Of a stretch of DNA of 64,000 nucleotides, positions 23,855 to 34,797 are shown in pieces. Under the pieces are notes generated by a model that was given only the letters and a program-made list of their open reading frames with translations, was not told the DNA's origin and made no database searches. Numbering within the stretch: the stretch's first letter is position 1; each line of letters begins with the position of its first letter. The DNA lies in the NCBI RefSeq assembly GCF_018143015.1, contig NC_054758.1:248001-312000 (forward strand). Reading direction: 5' to 3'. This DNA comes from Lytechinus variegatus. Its lineage: Eukaryota > Echinodermata > Echinoidea > Temnopleuroida > Toxopneustidae. Made by a program: the position numbers and the translations under genes.

Positions 23855-24450
23855 AGTCTACTCTAACAAAAAGTTTATTTGAAAAAGGGAGAAAAATCCA
23901 ACAAGCAAAACACTGAAAATTTCCTCAAAATTGGATGTAAAATAAGAAAGTTATGACATTTTAAGGTTTAGCTTAATTTCACAACACAGTTATATGCACA
24001 TCATGGTTGGTATGCAAATCGGCAGACAGATGACGTCACCCACTCACTATTTCTTTTGTATTTTATTATATGGAATATGAAATATTCTAATTTTCTCCTC
24101 GTTAAATGCAGCAAAGTTTTATTTCTCCCTGAACATGTGGAATTACCAATTTATTAACAGCTTATGGTTAAGTTAAGTTGGTCCTTGTCAAATCTGTAAA
24201 AATTGAAATATCATATTATTCAAACAATAAAAAACAAAAGAAATAGTGAGTGATGGACATCATTGACTCTCTCGTTTGCATATCGCTGAGTTGTGGATAT
24301 CACTGTTTTGTGAAAAATAAGCAAAACTTGAAAATGTCGTAACTTTCTTATTTTACATCAAACTTTGATGAAATTTGCAGCGTTATGTTTGTTTGATTTT
24401 TCTCTATCAATTCAAATCAACAATTTTCTATGGTGGACTTGACCGTTAAA
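23855..24450. mobile_element. TTAA-ended MITE, 'AGGTCAAGTCCACC' family, complete copy
   Basis: Left TTAAAGGACAAGTCTAC, right GGTGGACTTGACCGTTAAA: inverted ends just inside TTAA, which suggests piggyBac-type target duplication (inference). The 596-bp body is largely self-complementary ('aaataagaaagttatgacat' pairs with 'atgtcgtaactttcttattt'). It lies in the 3'UTR intron (23675-25087) of copy 2. Relatives are at 4381, 33478 and 38361. Confidence 0.85.
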
Positions 24451-25087
24451 CCTTTTATGATCTATGTGCTGTAACACAAAGCCTAGCAGTTGATCGTAAA
24501 ACAAACTTGCATGAATCATGATGTACGTAATCAATCATAAAAATTAATCGTACTGGACACGAGTAAGATTGGGGACTAGGAATAAGCAGTCTAGAGTTCA
24601 AAGGTGACATTGTATTCACCATATACATGTACATGTATTTACATATTTTGTGAAATAACACTTGGCACTATGGCTTTTTCAAGTTTAGTTAACTCTTTTC
24701 TTACGCACACTGGGAAATTGACATTTTTATGTGAGTTCATTGGCACAATTTGTGACAACACAACCACTGCAAATTATTATTTTCATGATTACATGCATGT
24801 TATGTTGCAAGAACAGAGGTATGTATATATATCAAATACCACCGGACTCAACTTTTAGTAGTTTCATACCCATATATTGGCATATTGATTTACATAGACC
24901 TCTATGTTCATTAATTTTTTGTGCATTTCCAAAATTTGTACATTATTTGCAAAGTTTTAAACTAATTGTAATTTGAAACAGCTTATATAAAGAAAACTGT
25001 AATCCTTTATTAATCTTTGCTCATATTTGTCACTTATTTATATCTTTTTTTAACCATCTTTCACTTTATCTGTTTTTTTATCTGCAG

Positions 25088-25180
25088 ATAAAATTGAACA
25101 TTGCCATGTAAAGTGAATGCAGCAGAGTCTTTCTTCATTTGAAAAACAGATTTTTTTTTAAATACAAAATAAAAATTCGA
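25088..25180 (+). other. Last (3'UTR) exon of ODF3-like copy 2
   Basis: The acceptor tttatctgcag ends at 25087. The exon holds 'gtgaatgcagcagagtct', related to the last exons of copies 1 and 3. A possible AATAAA stands at 25168-25173. The end is approximate. Confidence 0.65.
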
Positions 25181-26148
25181 GTCATCTAAATCAACTAACC
25201 AGATGTCCACCTTTAACATCAGCAACAACACACAAATCCAGTAGAATTGAATTTTTAAATATTGTGTAGATCAACATTGTGCCATTGTTATTCTTTTGAT
25301 AGACAAAAAAGGAGAGATATGAAGCATTGTCTAATATCAATATATTCTATGCTTCATGGTATGTTATTATGATTTTGTTTACTGTTAAGAAAATTTTACT
25401 TGGAATCTAAGGTTATGCAAATCAGTAAAATCATGTTATTTTTTTAATGAAAGGATGGAGCCTAAAAGCTTTGGTTAATGTATTCTTCATACCATCTATT
25501 TTGTTGGAATATGCTGCTTTTCATTAAATATGCAAACTTATGAACATATCAAATGCATCATCTGTGAAACAGAATATTTATATACCGTTATGTGTACACA
25601 TGAAATTTCTTTTCTTTACATACATAAGATGGTAAAAAGTCTTCCTTTTTCATTAATATTCAAAACATTTACTCTGTAGCCTATGTATGCTTCATAGAAT
25701 ACTAGATTCAATGTGCAATTATACAGTATAGAGGCAGGCCTCATCCCCCCCTTCCTCAACAAACTATTTAGTCTTTCATATGTCACTATCCGAGCCATTT
25801 GAACTTGGTGCTTGCATTGAAGAGTCTTCTTTCTTCTATTGCATACCTTAATTGAAAAATTCTGCATAAATCTCACTTTAGTGATAAACACTTGCCAGGG
25901 AAGTTTGAATGATGTTGAGACATTTCTGGCTTGCATTCACTGAAATAAAAGCATATGAATGTAAACTTTTCAGTTTGAACATGCGATCTATTTTACTGGG
26001 TGTAAGCATGTTTGCATATTATTATTTTATTTGCTATTAACATACATGCACCAATATGAGGTTGTTTTATCCTGAATACATAGATAATCCATTAGTATAT
26101 TCCCATCCATCAGTACATGTATCTACCTCATGATGTCATAATTACTTC
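25181..26148. other. No gene seen
   Basis: AT-rich sequence after copy 2 with no exon, RNA gene or bounded repeat. Confidence 0.5.
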
Positions 26149-26364
26149 AGGGGGGTGTTTCACAAAGATTGAAGTGTGACTTGACTCGCACTTAAATGCT
26201 GACGCGTACAAGATATGCAGTGTGCAGTCTTATTGATCAATACACAGTAGTGCACGTCCTCTTTGCACGATCATCTGACCAATGCGGTCATGCCTTTTAT
26301 GCCGCGCACAAATAGACATTTAAGTCATAAGTCATATTTAAATCTTTGTGAAGCACCCCCCTGG
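26149..26364. mobile_element. Fold-back MITE
   Basis: Ends AGGGGGGTGTTTCACAAAG and CTTTGTGAAGCACCCCCCT are inverted repeats, with inner 'gtgacttgactc' and 'gacatttaag' parts. About 215 bp, no coding capacity. Confidence 0.8.
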
Positions 26365-26390
26365 TTTTGATAGTATTTCCTCCAGAAATC

Positions 26391-26753
26391 AGGGACCCTT
26401 TTCATGAAAGCATCATTATAACTCTAGCATGACACCATCACTATGGAAAGCCAAGCTGTACCATAATCCACTGTCAACAGACATGCATTCAATGTGCATA
26501 TTCCTTGCATCTGAATGTTGTCTAGTCAGGGCTCTGTAACACGAAAGTTTGCATTAAAATGCCAAGGATTAATCAAGATCTTTGTTGCACAAGCATGGTA
26601 TGTAAAAAAACAACCTGGAGCCAATCAGTGCAGTTCTTTCATATAATTTGCAATTCATTGCAAACCTTTTTGTTATGGAGTACTGCTTATTGTCCAGCTT
26701 GGCTTTCCATAGAGATGGCGTTGAGCTGACACTTTCATGAAATGGTCTCCCAG
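26391..26753. mobile_element. Fold-back TIR element
   Basis: Left 'gggacccttttcatgaaagc' and right 'ctttcatgaaatggtctccc' are inverted, continuing into a longer pairing of 'atggaaagccaagctg' with 'cagcttggctttccat'. About 360 bp. Confidence 0.8.
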
Positions 26754-26886
26754 TATTATGAGTGTTCATTATACTTTTCATGCTTTAGAATTGGTGCTCT
26801 CAATCAAAGATATAACAGAAAAATCACTGTTTGATTCCAATCATCCTCCAGTTCTTGATCATCAGTGCTTGATAGAACACACATAG

Positions 26887-27255
26887 GCCCACAGTGTGAC
26901 CCACTATTGTGTTCACAGTGTGTTCACAGTGTAAAATCAACTTTACACTGTTAAAGTACTAACATTGAACAATGTGTGTATTCATGATCTCAACTTTGTC
27001 AACACACTGTAAGCGCTTTCACTGTAGAGGTGTTAAGTGTAAATCACATATTTCACACTTCATCACTGTGAATACTTTGTGAACACACTTAACACTGTGA
27101 ACACAATGTGAACAAACTGCAAACACTGAACACTCTGTGAACACAAGTTGAACTCTGTGAACACAATGTGAACACTGTGAACACACTGTGAACACTCTGT
27201 GAACACAGTATGAACACTCTGTGACTGCAATGTGAACACTCTACAAACTCTGAAC
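26887..27255. repeat. CTGTGAACACA minisatellite with inverted left part
   Basis: From about 27064 to 27255 the motif TGTGAACAC(A/T) is repeated at an irregular 10-12 bp step. The left part (26887-27060) carries the complement 'gtgttcacagtgt' and 'tttacactgt', so the whole may be an expanded palindromic element. The open frame on the minus strand is a by-product of the repeat. Confidence 0.8.
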
Positions 27256-27900
27256 ACTCATTAAAGAATCAGGTAATCATGTACGAAAATTGATGTTTAC
27301 TGTAACTTGCCAAAAGAGAAGTAAAAAAATATATATTCATTAATCAAGAAATTGTTGCAATATACACAATCTTGCCATGAAATTTGAAATGCATGAATAT
27401 GGATGCCACAAGTAATATATCTTGCCTTGAAATTAAAAGAAAGTACAAACATTGTAGATAATATAGTGTGCTTGTATTTGTGCTGTCTAATTTGTAGTCC
27501 ATTAAAATCTAACTTGCCCATTAAATTTTTCATTCACTAGTGGCAAACATAATGGTCGATGTAAACATTCATTGATGCAAAAAAGTAACACAATATGATT
27601 ATCAAAACAATGATTGCATACAAATTTCGGCAATGAAATCTTTGACATTTTTCATTTGATAATTGTAGAACTGTTAATTTGACATTTGATTTTCGTTTAC
27701 CTTTTATAGATTAATTATTTACAGTTCAGTTAAACATTTATTTTCCAACAGACTTTATATTCTTTGAAAGAATATAAAAGCATCAAGAATGTAAACAAAG
27801 CTGAACTAAATACCAAACCTGGGACTGTAACTAATTTATAAATAAAACCCAAATGAAAAGCAACAGCCCTAATCTATGTAATACAGGATAATATACTGCA

Positions 27901-28136
27901 CTGTAAAAACTGTGGTGTTAAAACTGACACCAATTGGTGTTAATAGAGGACCACACCCTGAGGTGTTAAAATTACACCCTAGAGATTGAACATAACACCA
28001 AAGAATGTAAATGTAACAACCAAAGGTGTTTTAATAACACATATAGGTGTAAAACTAACACCACCAATTTAACACCAGTGTAAAAGACTGGTGTGGTCCT
28101 CTATGTACACCAGTTAACACCACAGTTTTTGCTGTA
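27901..28136. mobile_element. TIR element 'AAAACTGTGGTGTTAA', copy 1
   Basis: Ends actgtaaaaactgtggtgtt and aacaccacagtttttgctgt are inverted repeats, with inner repeated 'ggtgtta' and 'taacacc'. The same family in the other orientation lies at 49268-49492; they share 'gaggaccacaccctgaggtg' and 'ccctagagattgaacataac'. Confidence 0.85.
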
Positions 28137-28225
28137 TAATGATAAGTGGATAGCATAAAAAAAACAACCAATAGGTGAGAAAGACTGGGGGAGAGAAGGG
28201 TTGAGAGGTGGGGGAGAAGAGAAAT

Positions 28226-28387
28226 ACAGAGGAGAAAGGGACAGATAGATAGGTAGGTAAGTAGATATAGATAGGTAGGTAGGTAGGTAGATAGATATAT
28301 AGATGGATATATAGGTAGGTAGGTAGGTAGATAGATAGATAGATAGGTAGGTAGGTTGGTAGGTAAGTAGATAGATAGATAGATAGA
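28226..28387. repeat. (GATA/GGTA)n microsatellite
   Basis: About 160 bp of tetranucleotide GATA and GGTA units in blocks. It creates long open frames on the minus strand made of repeated Tyr, Leu, Ile, Ser, Thr and Pro, which are not genes. Confidence 0.95.
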
Positions 28388-29510
28388 ACAAGAAAGAGGG
28401 GAGAGAAAGTAGTGATAGGTAAAAGTTCTGAGAAAAGAGATAAAGAAAGAGAAAACATGAGTCAAGCCAGTAGAGTGAGGTGAAATACTGAGAAAAGGTA
28501 CGTAGAATCGATGCGGAGAAAATGGAATTCTGAACGAAGAGGAAATGAGATAGAAAACGTGGTTTTGAAAGAAAGGGTTAAAGATGATTGTTGACTATAC
28601 CCCCCACCACCCTCCCGACTACCCCCTGGTAGATTCATTTACATAGAAAGCTGGAGAGGGGTCAAATCATTTCACCTCGTTTCAAATCACATGCGATAGT
28701 CCAAGACTACTAAAAGAATCTTTACATGAACTATAATTTACGAAAATAGATCTGTCCATGCACTTGTTGAGACATCAATGTATGGAAAGATAAAATTTTA
28801 TGAAATAAAACCAGGTTGGGATTTAGAATTAAAAATCAGGTTTTTCACTTGCATTTTAAAATAGAGATTTACAATCAAGTACTTCAGAATTAGTTTTATA
28901 AGCAATTGAGATATGAAATTGTATGAAGAACACTAAGAATCGAACTTTAAAAAACCAAGGAATGAAAGGTCTTTAAAAATATTCATTCATTCATTTCCAT
29001 TCAAAATACATGTGTACAGGTAAAAAATTGAAATATGAAATTGATTAAAACAATACAAATAGAAAATATAAAATACATAGCATACAAGTAATAAAGTACG
29101 AAATATATCAAGAGATGAATATTGGCTCAGTTTCTTAGGAGAAAAATCAGCCATGCAATGTACTTGTTCATTTTTCATTTATTATTTTAATCAATGTCGA
29201 TTGAATATTAATTTCTTAAAATGATCTTATATTCCAATTTCATTTTTATCTCTTTTTTTCTATAACAGATTGATGCGACCCAGAGATGCTTACTTTCTTA
29301 TTAAAATGTTGCTTCTTCGTGTACATTTTGAAAAAAATGTTTATACAGGTTTATCATTTTTGTTGATTATAATAGAATCTCCTAGAATGGAAATTATGCC
29401 AAGCATGTGTAGTGATGTGGCACAGTCAAGGGAGAATTTTTATCATTTACATGGATGCATGGTGGAGTGAACCGGGGAATGAAGAACGCAATACAGACTT
29501 TATAGAGATG
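28388..29510. other. No gene seen; downstream flank of the U2 locus
   Basis: Purine-rich then AT-rich DNA. From 29510 leftwards, 'catctctataaagtctgt' on the minus strand continues the original 3' flank of the U2 gene. Confidence 0.5.
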
Positions 29511-29705
29511 GGTTCTGATTGTGTCTTTCTTTGGTTTATTATTACCCCTTGAGGGGTGGGCCGATCCCGGAGGTACTGCAATACCGGGCCAACCCGTGGC
29601 CAGGACGGAGCAAGCCCCTATTCCATGGCCTAAGTTCAAAAATCAGTTTAATATACAAGCGACTCGGTGAGTCGCGTTTCAGATATTAAGCTGAAAAGAA
29701 CAGAT
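29511..29705 (-). pseudogene. 5'-deleted U2 snRNA copy (second arm of a 195-bp duplication)
   Basis: Contains U2 nucleotides 38 to 188 and 44 bp of 3' flank. By eye it is identical over all 195 bp to 30986-31180. The first 37 nt of U2 are absent and the sequence begins exactly at ATCTGTTCTTTTCAGC. With no U2 promoter it should not be made as U2. It is the downstream target-site duplication of the retrotransposon at 29706-30985. Confidence 0.93.
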
Positions 29706-30985
29706 TTATTAGCATAGAAAAAACTCAGAAATAACAGTTTTACAAATCATATATGTTGATCCAACGGTATAAAGGTTACCGAAGGATGTAAAATTAATTG
29801 GGGTGACATCGAGATATTATGTAGGACATTGCTTTGACAAAGCATTATGATGTGACAAGAAATTAATGTGTAAGGGGATTTTATCTTATTTCATCATGCC
29901 AGTTGGTTAGCAGACTTTACGTAGATTGTCAGGAACAGAAAAAAAAATGTTTAGATATAATAATGAGTATGTTGTTTGGAACACAATATAAATGCTATTC
30001 AATACTGCCGGTGACCGGTAACGTGTTCGATATAGATATCCCGGCTGCCTTTGATCGCATCTATGCAGCACAGACGCCTCATCAGTGTTCTGTATCGGCG
30101 AGAGATACCTAGACGTCCCAGAACACGCTCGTTGTCCCCGTGCCACGACCCAAGGGAGCCGATTACAAAAGCGTGGACCTCGACATCCATACCACGGCTG
30201 GCCAGCTCTTGTCGCAGTGTGTCATATTTCATGACTTTGGCGTTGGCAGCCGTGGAGAGGGCATCCGGACCATTGTCGAATGGGATGGTGATGTCGACAA
30301 TGGTCACCTTGTTACCCTCAACCACTGTGATGTCGGGTCGCTCCCTTGGGTTCGGGTCGCCGGGGACATGCTGGTCCTGGTAGATGTCACCGTAGTGAAT
30401 CGCCTTCACCAGGCGTTCTTGGATGGAGTTGTGCCTCCGGCGGATCGGTACCATGTTGGGACGGCAGTTGTTAATAATGTGGGGCAACGTCTCCAACTGG
30501 TGATCACACCTTCGGCACTTGGTGTTGGCGTTCTGTTTCCACCGCCGGACAGCAGCGTTGGTAGGTAGACAGTTTAGGCGAGCACGGTGGATGAACCTCC
30601 AGTCGCAAAATCGGATGAAACTCCCGGATGTCAGCCATGATGTTGCGTTGGCGAAACTATCCAAGGAGAGTGCCCTGGCTACCTTGCCCTGGTCTGGAAG
30701 GGACCGCAGCTTCTCTGACATCTCGTTGTGATGGTCGGAGCGGAGACCTGCAGTCACTTTCTTGGAGGGGATGGCACGGCCTCCACTCTCGACCTTGATG
30801 TCGCCGCTCGAGGCTCCGACGATCCTTATCTTCAGGCGACGGGATGCAGCCCTTGTACGTGACCAAAGAGATGATGCCTGGCCACTGTTCCCTGAGTTTG
30901 CCAGAGGGCCCTCACTGCTTCCGGACAAGAACTTGTCGATGCAGTCATCTGATGGTGCAGAATGGACCGTCCTGTGGACCACTGA
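29706..30985 (-). mobile_element. 5'-truncated RLE-type non-LTR retrotransposon inserted in U2 snRNA gene
   Basis: A LINE-type element on the same strand as U2. Its open frame covers 30985 to 29999 (stop 29999-30001), about 328 residues, with a 3'UTR of about 290 bp ending ...gctaataa without a long poly-A. The protein has a C-X2-C-X8-H-X4-C zinc knuckle (CRRC...HIINNC) followed about 42 residues later by the restriction-like endonuclease core R-PD-X12-D (RPDITVV...VTIVDITIPFD) and a KY motif (AKVMKY). This order is that of R2/NeSL/Utopia-type elements. The reverse transcriptase is missing: the copy starts in the linker before the knuckle. U2-specific RLE elements are known as Utopia; membership is likely but not proven. 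The frame is open throughout and continues by chance into U2-derived codons at its 5' side. Confidence 0.93.
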
Positions 30986-30998
30986 GGTTCTGATTGTG

Positions 30999-31007
30999 TC
31001 TTTCTTT
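30999..31007 (-). terminator. snRNA 3' box candidate
   Basis: AAAGAAAGA on the minus strand fits the core AAARNNAGA of the metazoan snRNA 3' box. It lies about 23 nt beyond the U2 3' end, a little further than in vertebrates. It falls inside the duplicated 195 bp, so the complete U2 upstream of the insertion keeps it. Confidence 0.6.
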
Positions 31008-31029
31008 GGTTTATTATTACCCCTTGAGG

Positions 31030-31217
31030 GGTGGGCCGATCCCGGAGGTACTGCAATACCGGGCCAACCCGTGGCCAGGACGGAGCAAGCCCCTATTCCA
31101 TGGCCTAAGTTCAAAAATCAGTTTAATATACAAGCGACTCGGTGAGTCGCGTTTCAGATATTAAGCTGAAAAGAACAGATACTACACATGATCTTAGCCA
31201 AAAGGCCGAGAAGCGAT
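31030..31217 (-). ncRNA. RNU2: U2 spliceosomal snRNA, complete
   Basis: The 5' end ATCGCTTCTCGGCCTTTTGG is the invariant U2 start. It is followed by the branch-point recognition GTAGTA in TGTGTAGTATCTG, stem-loop IIa, the Sm site ATTTTTGA, stem-loop III (GGGGCTTGCTCCGTCC) and stem-loop IV with TATTGCAGTACCTCC. Length is about 188 nt, as in other animals; the exact 3' end may differ by 2 nt. U2 base-pairs with the intron branch site in the spliceosome. No damaging change is seen, so the gene looks functional despite a retrotransposon just downstream. Confidence 0.97.
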
Positions 31218-31856
31218 ACCGAATAATAGATTTTGCAATACTTATTCAATTAAACTGCATGACGTTTGATGGTTAGAGAAATATTGCAGGCATCAAAAAA
31301 CCTAGAGAAAATAAGGAAAGTTTCTTGAAATCTAATAGATATCTGCAAATGAAGTACATATATTATATTGTCTTTATATTAATCTATCTAGTAAGATGTA
31401 TCACAACTTATTTAAACCATTCAATTTGACTAATATTCAATTTTTCACACGGAAACCTTAGGATCTGGCTGTTCAAGGAAGACGAAAAGCACTAGTCATA
31501 TGAATATTCATTAAGTATGCTTTGATACCACTTAATACGCCAGGCAATCGAACCATTGACAATAGCAGGCGTGGGTGGAATTTCTATACGTCTGCCTGTG
31601 ACGTCATAATTTTTATTGTAATTGGATCACGCCGAGCAGCGAGCGAGCGAAATACAAAGGTCATTAATAGTGTCGATACGAACGTGCGCAATGCAACGAG
31701 ATCGAAACGTTCTTAGATATAGCTTTTCCCCTCTTCCATTTATCATTCTTGTCCGTGCTATATATTTGCTGAATAAACCTCGATTTTGAGAATCATATTG
31801 ATTTTTATAGGAGCAGCGTAGGATATAAAAATATATATCCTGATTGTTTTAACATC
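31218..31856 (-). promoter_or_regulatory. Upstream region of the U2 gene
   Basis: About 60 bp before U2 should contain the proximal sequence element, but I cannot define it without a species consensus. A perfect CRE TGACGTCA lies at 31599-31606, about 380 bp upstream, beside a CpG-rich patch (31620-31710). Whether it acts on U2 is unknown. Confidence 0.4.
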
Positions 31857-32083
31857 GTAGACTTCAAAACTCCGGTGTTGATTCAACACCAGCCCGGAAT
31901 ATAATCAGTCCACATCTGAGAAGTATTGAATCAACACCAGTTTGGAATCAAACCGATGCTGTTTTGATACTAATTGGTGTTGTATTAACACGTTAGACCA
32001 AGACGAAACTGATGTCACTTCTCTGGTGTGGACATAGGGCCTATATTAGTTTTAAATCAACACCAGAGTTTTTGCAGTTTACT
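31857..32083. mobile_element. TIR element with TCAACACCAG repeats
   Basis: Left 'caaaactccggtgttgattc' and right 'aatcaacaccagagtttttg' form inverted ends. Internal 'tcaacaccag' and 'ctggtgt' units repeat. It resembles the 'CTGTGGTGTTAA' elements at 27901 and 49268 in design but not in sequence. Confidence 0.7.
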
Positions 32084-33477
32084 TGTATTTCTATTCACTG
32101 GCAATGATGGGAAGAATTCAGTAGACATATATATTGTACACCCGCATTTTTTTCTTAATGAAAAATGAAAAAACACAGCAAAAAATATTTCCATTTTTGC
32201 TATAAAAGAACAAGGCATGTAATAGTCACAATTGGACGGATTTGCCAAAATCATTACCTACCAACCAACCAATTCTGTAGGAGCTTTCCTTAACAAAATT
32301 ATCCTTTCTTAGTTTTCAATCTACTATTTATTATGAAGAAGCTCATCTAACATGGGGTGAGAGTTTAAAGTTCCCCCCCCCAAAAAAAAAAAAATATATA
32401 ATATATATATAATATAAACTCTTGGCATTCTTCGGTCGAAGAGGGTTAGATACAAAGATATTATGGCTATACGAATCAATAGGGTCGAAATGACTGTATT
32501 ACTCGCGGTGTTTATCCACTATTTGGTTGGTTATGAGTGACTGTACGTGGTTATGACAGTAAATGATTTTCTTTCAACAACAAAAAACAAAATAAGAGGG
32601 GAACAGGGATATAGTTCTTTCATTAAAGAAGTTTTCTATGCTACTTTTCATGGTATAGTTTTCACGGTAATCTATGAAAGGTGAATACAACATCCAACTT
32701 CCATCATGATCATGATTCACAGAAATAGTACGGTAGTTTGTTTTGTCACGTTTAGCAGTTTATTATTACATGTATCTTGAACTTAATTAATCTAGCTAAG
32801 CTGAAACCGTCGTCCTCAGATCTTGAGTTCGAATGCATAATTAACACGACGTCATGTCCAATTTTCAGCAATAGCGCCATTTACGGCGGAGATCTACCGT
32901 GGAGAGAGAGAATCAAACAAGCTTGAATAAGAAATTTGAAACATTTTCTTTCTTTAAACACATTAACTTATTTTAGACCATAATTAACAATGTTGTGTTG
33001 ATGTAAAATGTTTAAAAATAAATCATAATATGAAATAACACATTTGAGGCCTTTTCAAATTTTATTAGAAAATTATTTGAAAAAACACAGTTGTTGGCTC
33101 TTTTTTTAGATAAGCAGTTTTCAGCAGCTTCTTTTGCCAAAAACACAGTTGTGTTAAATGAAAGAACATCTAATGTCAAATACTCATTATTCATTTTGCA
33201 ATTTATAGCATGATATAATTATGAAACAATTAATTATTCCTCCAAGAATGTTAAATTTGTTTTGATTACTAATGGAAATGTAAAATCATCATAACATGTA
33301 TTTTGATTTGGCAGATGTCAATTAGACTCATCAAATGTTATTACAATTAATTTAAAATTCGGATCTTATATTTGTGAGACGGGATTAACTCTCATCATCA
33401 TCATCGATTTTATCAAAATTGAATTAGTAGGGGTTTTTTTAAATGTGAGGGTGTAGCAGTATCTGATCTCTCGTTTA
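32084..33477. other. No gene seen
   Basis: AT-rich, with a poly-C/poly-A and AT-dinucleotide tract at 32375-32415. No exon supported. Confidence 0.5.
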
Positions 33478-34642
33478 AAGGTCAAGTCCACGCCAGAAAA
33501 AAAATGATAAAATAATTGAATAAAAAGAGAGAGAGAAAAAAACATAACCCTGAAAATTTCATCAAAATCGGATGTAATATGACATTAAAGTTTCGCTTAT
33601 TTTTCACAAAACATTGATACGACAATTCGGTGACATGCAAATGATGGCGTCATACACTCACTATTTCTTCTTTTTTATTGTTTGAGTTATATAATATTTA
33701 ATTTTTACATATTTGACAAGGACCGACTTGACTAAATTAACTATAACTATAAGTACACACAGTGAAAAATGTTTAAGCATGTCACTTTAACAACAGGTTG
33801 TTTAAACTGTTTTGTAATCGTTAAACTTTTTGAACAACTTGTTTAAAAAGTTTAAACACTTGTTTAAAAAGTCTAAACATTTGTTCAAAAAGTTTAAACA
33901 CTAGTTGTTAAAGTGACGGGCTTAAACAACGTGCTTAAAATTTTAAAAAGCGTTTTTACAGTGTATTAAACAATGTTAATTCCACGTGTTCAAGGATCTC
34001 TTTTTCATTCAGTCAATAAATTAATTATATTCAATCTTTCATTCCTTTTCTAATTTCTCTCTGTATTTACTTCTTTCCTTTTTCTTTCCATATTCATATT
34101 TAGATGTGTAGTATTATTCATTGTATTTAAAACATATGTATCGTATCCTGATTGGGACCAGATAAGCCTAGCTTTGTAAAGGTCTCCTCTTTCTTTCAAA
34201 ATGTAAAATGTGTAACTTTTGTCACCGGAATCCTACTCTGTAATGTAAATGATTTATGATATAACAACCTCAATGTATGTCTATATAGCGTTGACAATCT
34301 ATTTTTATCTCAATTTTTTAACTACCACGTATGAATGTTTTTGTGATCTAGGGAAAATAAATAAACGATGAACTATGAATTAATCGCTGTTTCAACTGAC
34401 AATGAGGAGAAATGTAATAAACGTACAAAAGAAATAGTGAACGGATGGCGCCATTAGTTTCCTCATTTGCATACCGGCCAGGATGTGCATATAACCTTTT
34501 CAAATGAAATTAAGCAAAACTTTTATATGTCACAACATTCTTTTCACATCCGATTTTGATGAAACTTTCAAAGTTATATGCTTGTTGTATTTTTCTCTTT
34601 ATATCTAAATCAACTTTTTATTGGAGGTAGACTAGTCCTTTT
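33478..34642. mobile_element. 'AGGTCAAGTCCACC' MITE split by two later insertions
   Basis: Left end tttaaaggtcaagtccac at 33477 and right end near 34642 (tagactagtccttttaa) belong to the family complete at 23855-24450. The middle is split by a TIR element at 33752-33967, built of 'gtttaaaaagtttaaac' palindromes, and then by a LINE-like tail at 33969-34380. Order of events: MITE first, then the two insertions. Confidence 0.75.
33969..34380 (+). mobile_element. LINE 3' tail (CR1-like), non-coding
   Basis: The segment contains 'gattgggaccagataagcct' and 'aaaggtctcctctttc', a block I associate with CR1-type 3' ends, and closes with aaaataaataaacgatgaac, a short (ATAAA)-like tail. No reading frame. 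The family call is tentative. Confidence 0.45.
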
Positions 34643-34797
34643 AAAACTATATGCTATTCCTAAAATGTTACTATAACAATAGCTCTATGATATAACTGTT
34701 TAATGAAAATGAATAATTTGTCAAATTTCCAAAGTTTCTCACTTATTCGATTTCGATGGAATTTTCAGATAGACAACTTTAGCCTAAAATTGACTGT

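Noticed and set aside
27063-27257. Minus-strand frame rich in Val, Phe, Thr, Glu and Cys
   Set aside because: A by-product of the TGTGAACAC minisatellite.
28055-28465. Long minus-strand open frames rich in Tyr, Leu, Ile, Ser, Thr and Pro
   Set aside because: They are translations of the GATA/GGTA microsatellite; all three frames are open for the same reason.
29394-29639. Minus-strand 81-residue frame starting MNLGHGIG
   Set aside because: It is U2 snRNA and its flank read as protein.
30051-31145. Several plus-strand open frames of 70-142 residues
   Set aside because: They are antisense shadows of the retrotransposon frame and of U2; none has a domain of its own.
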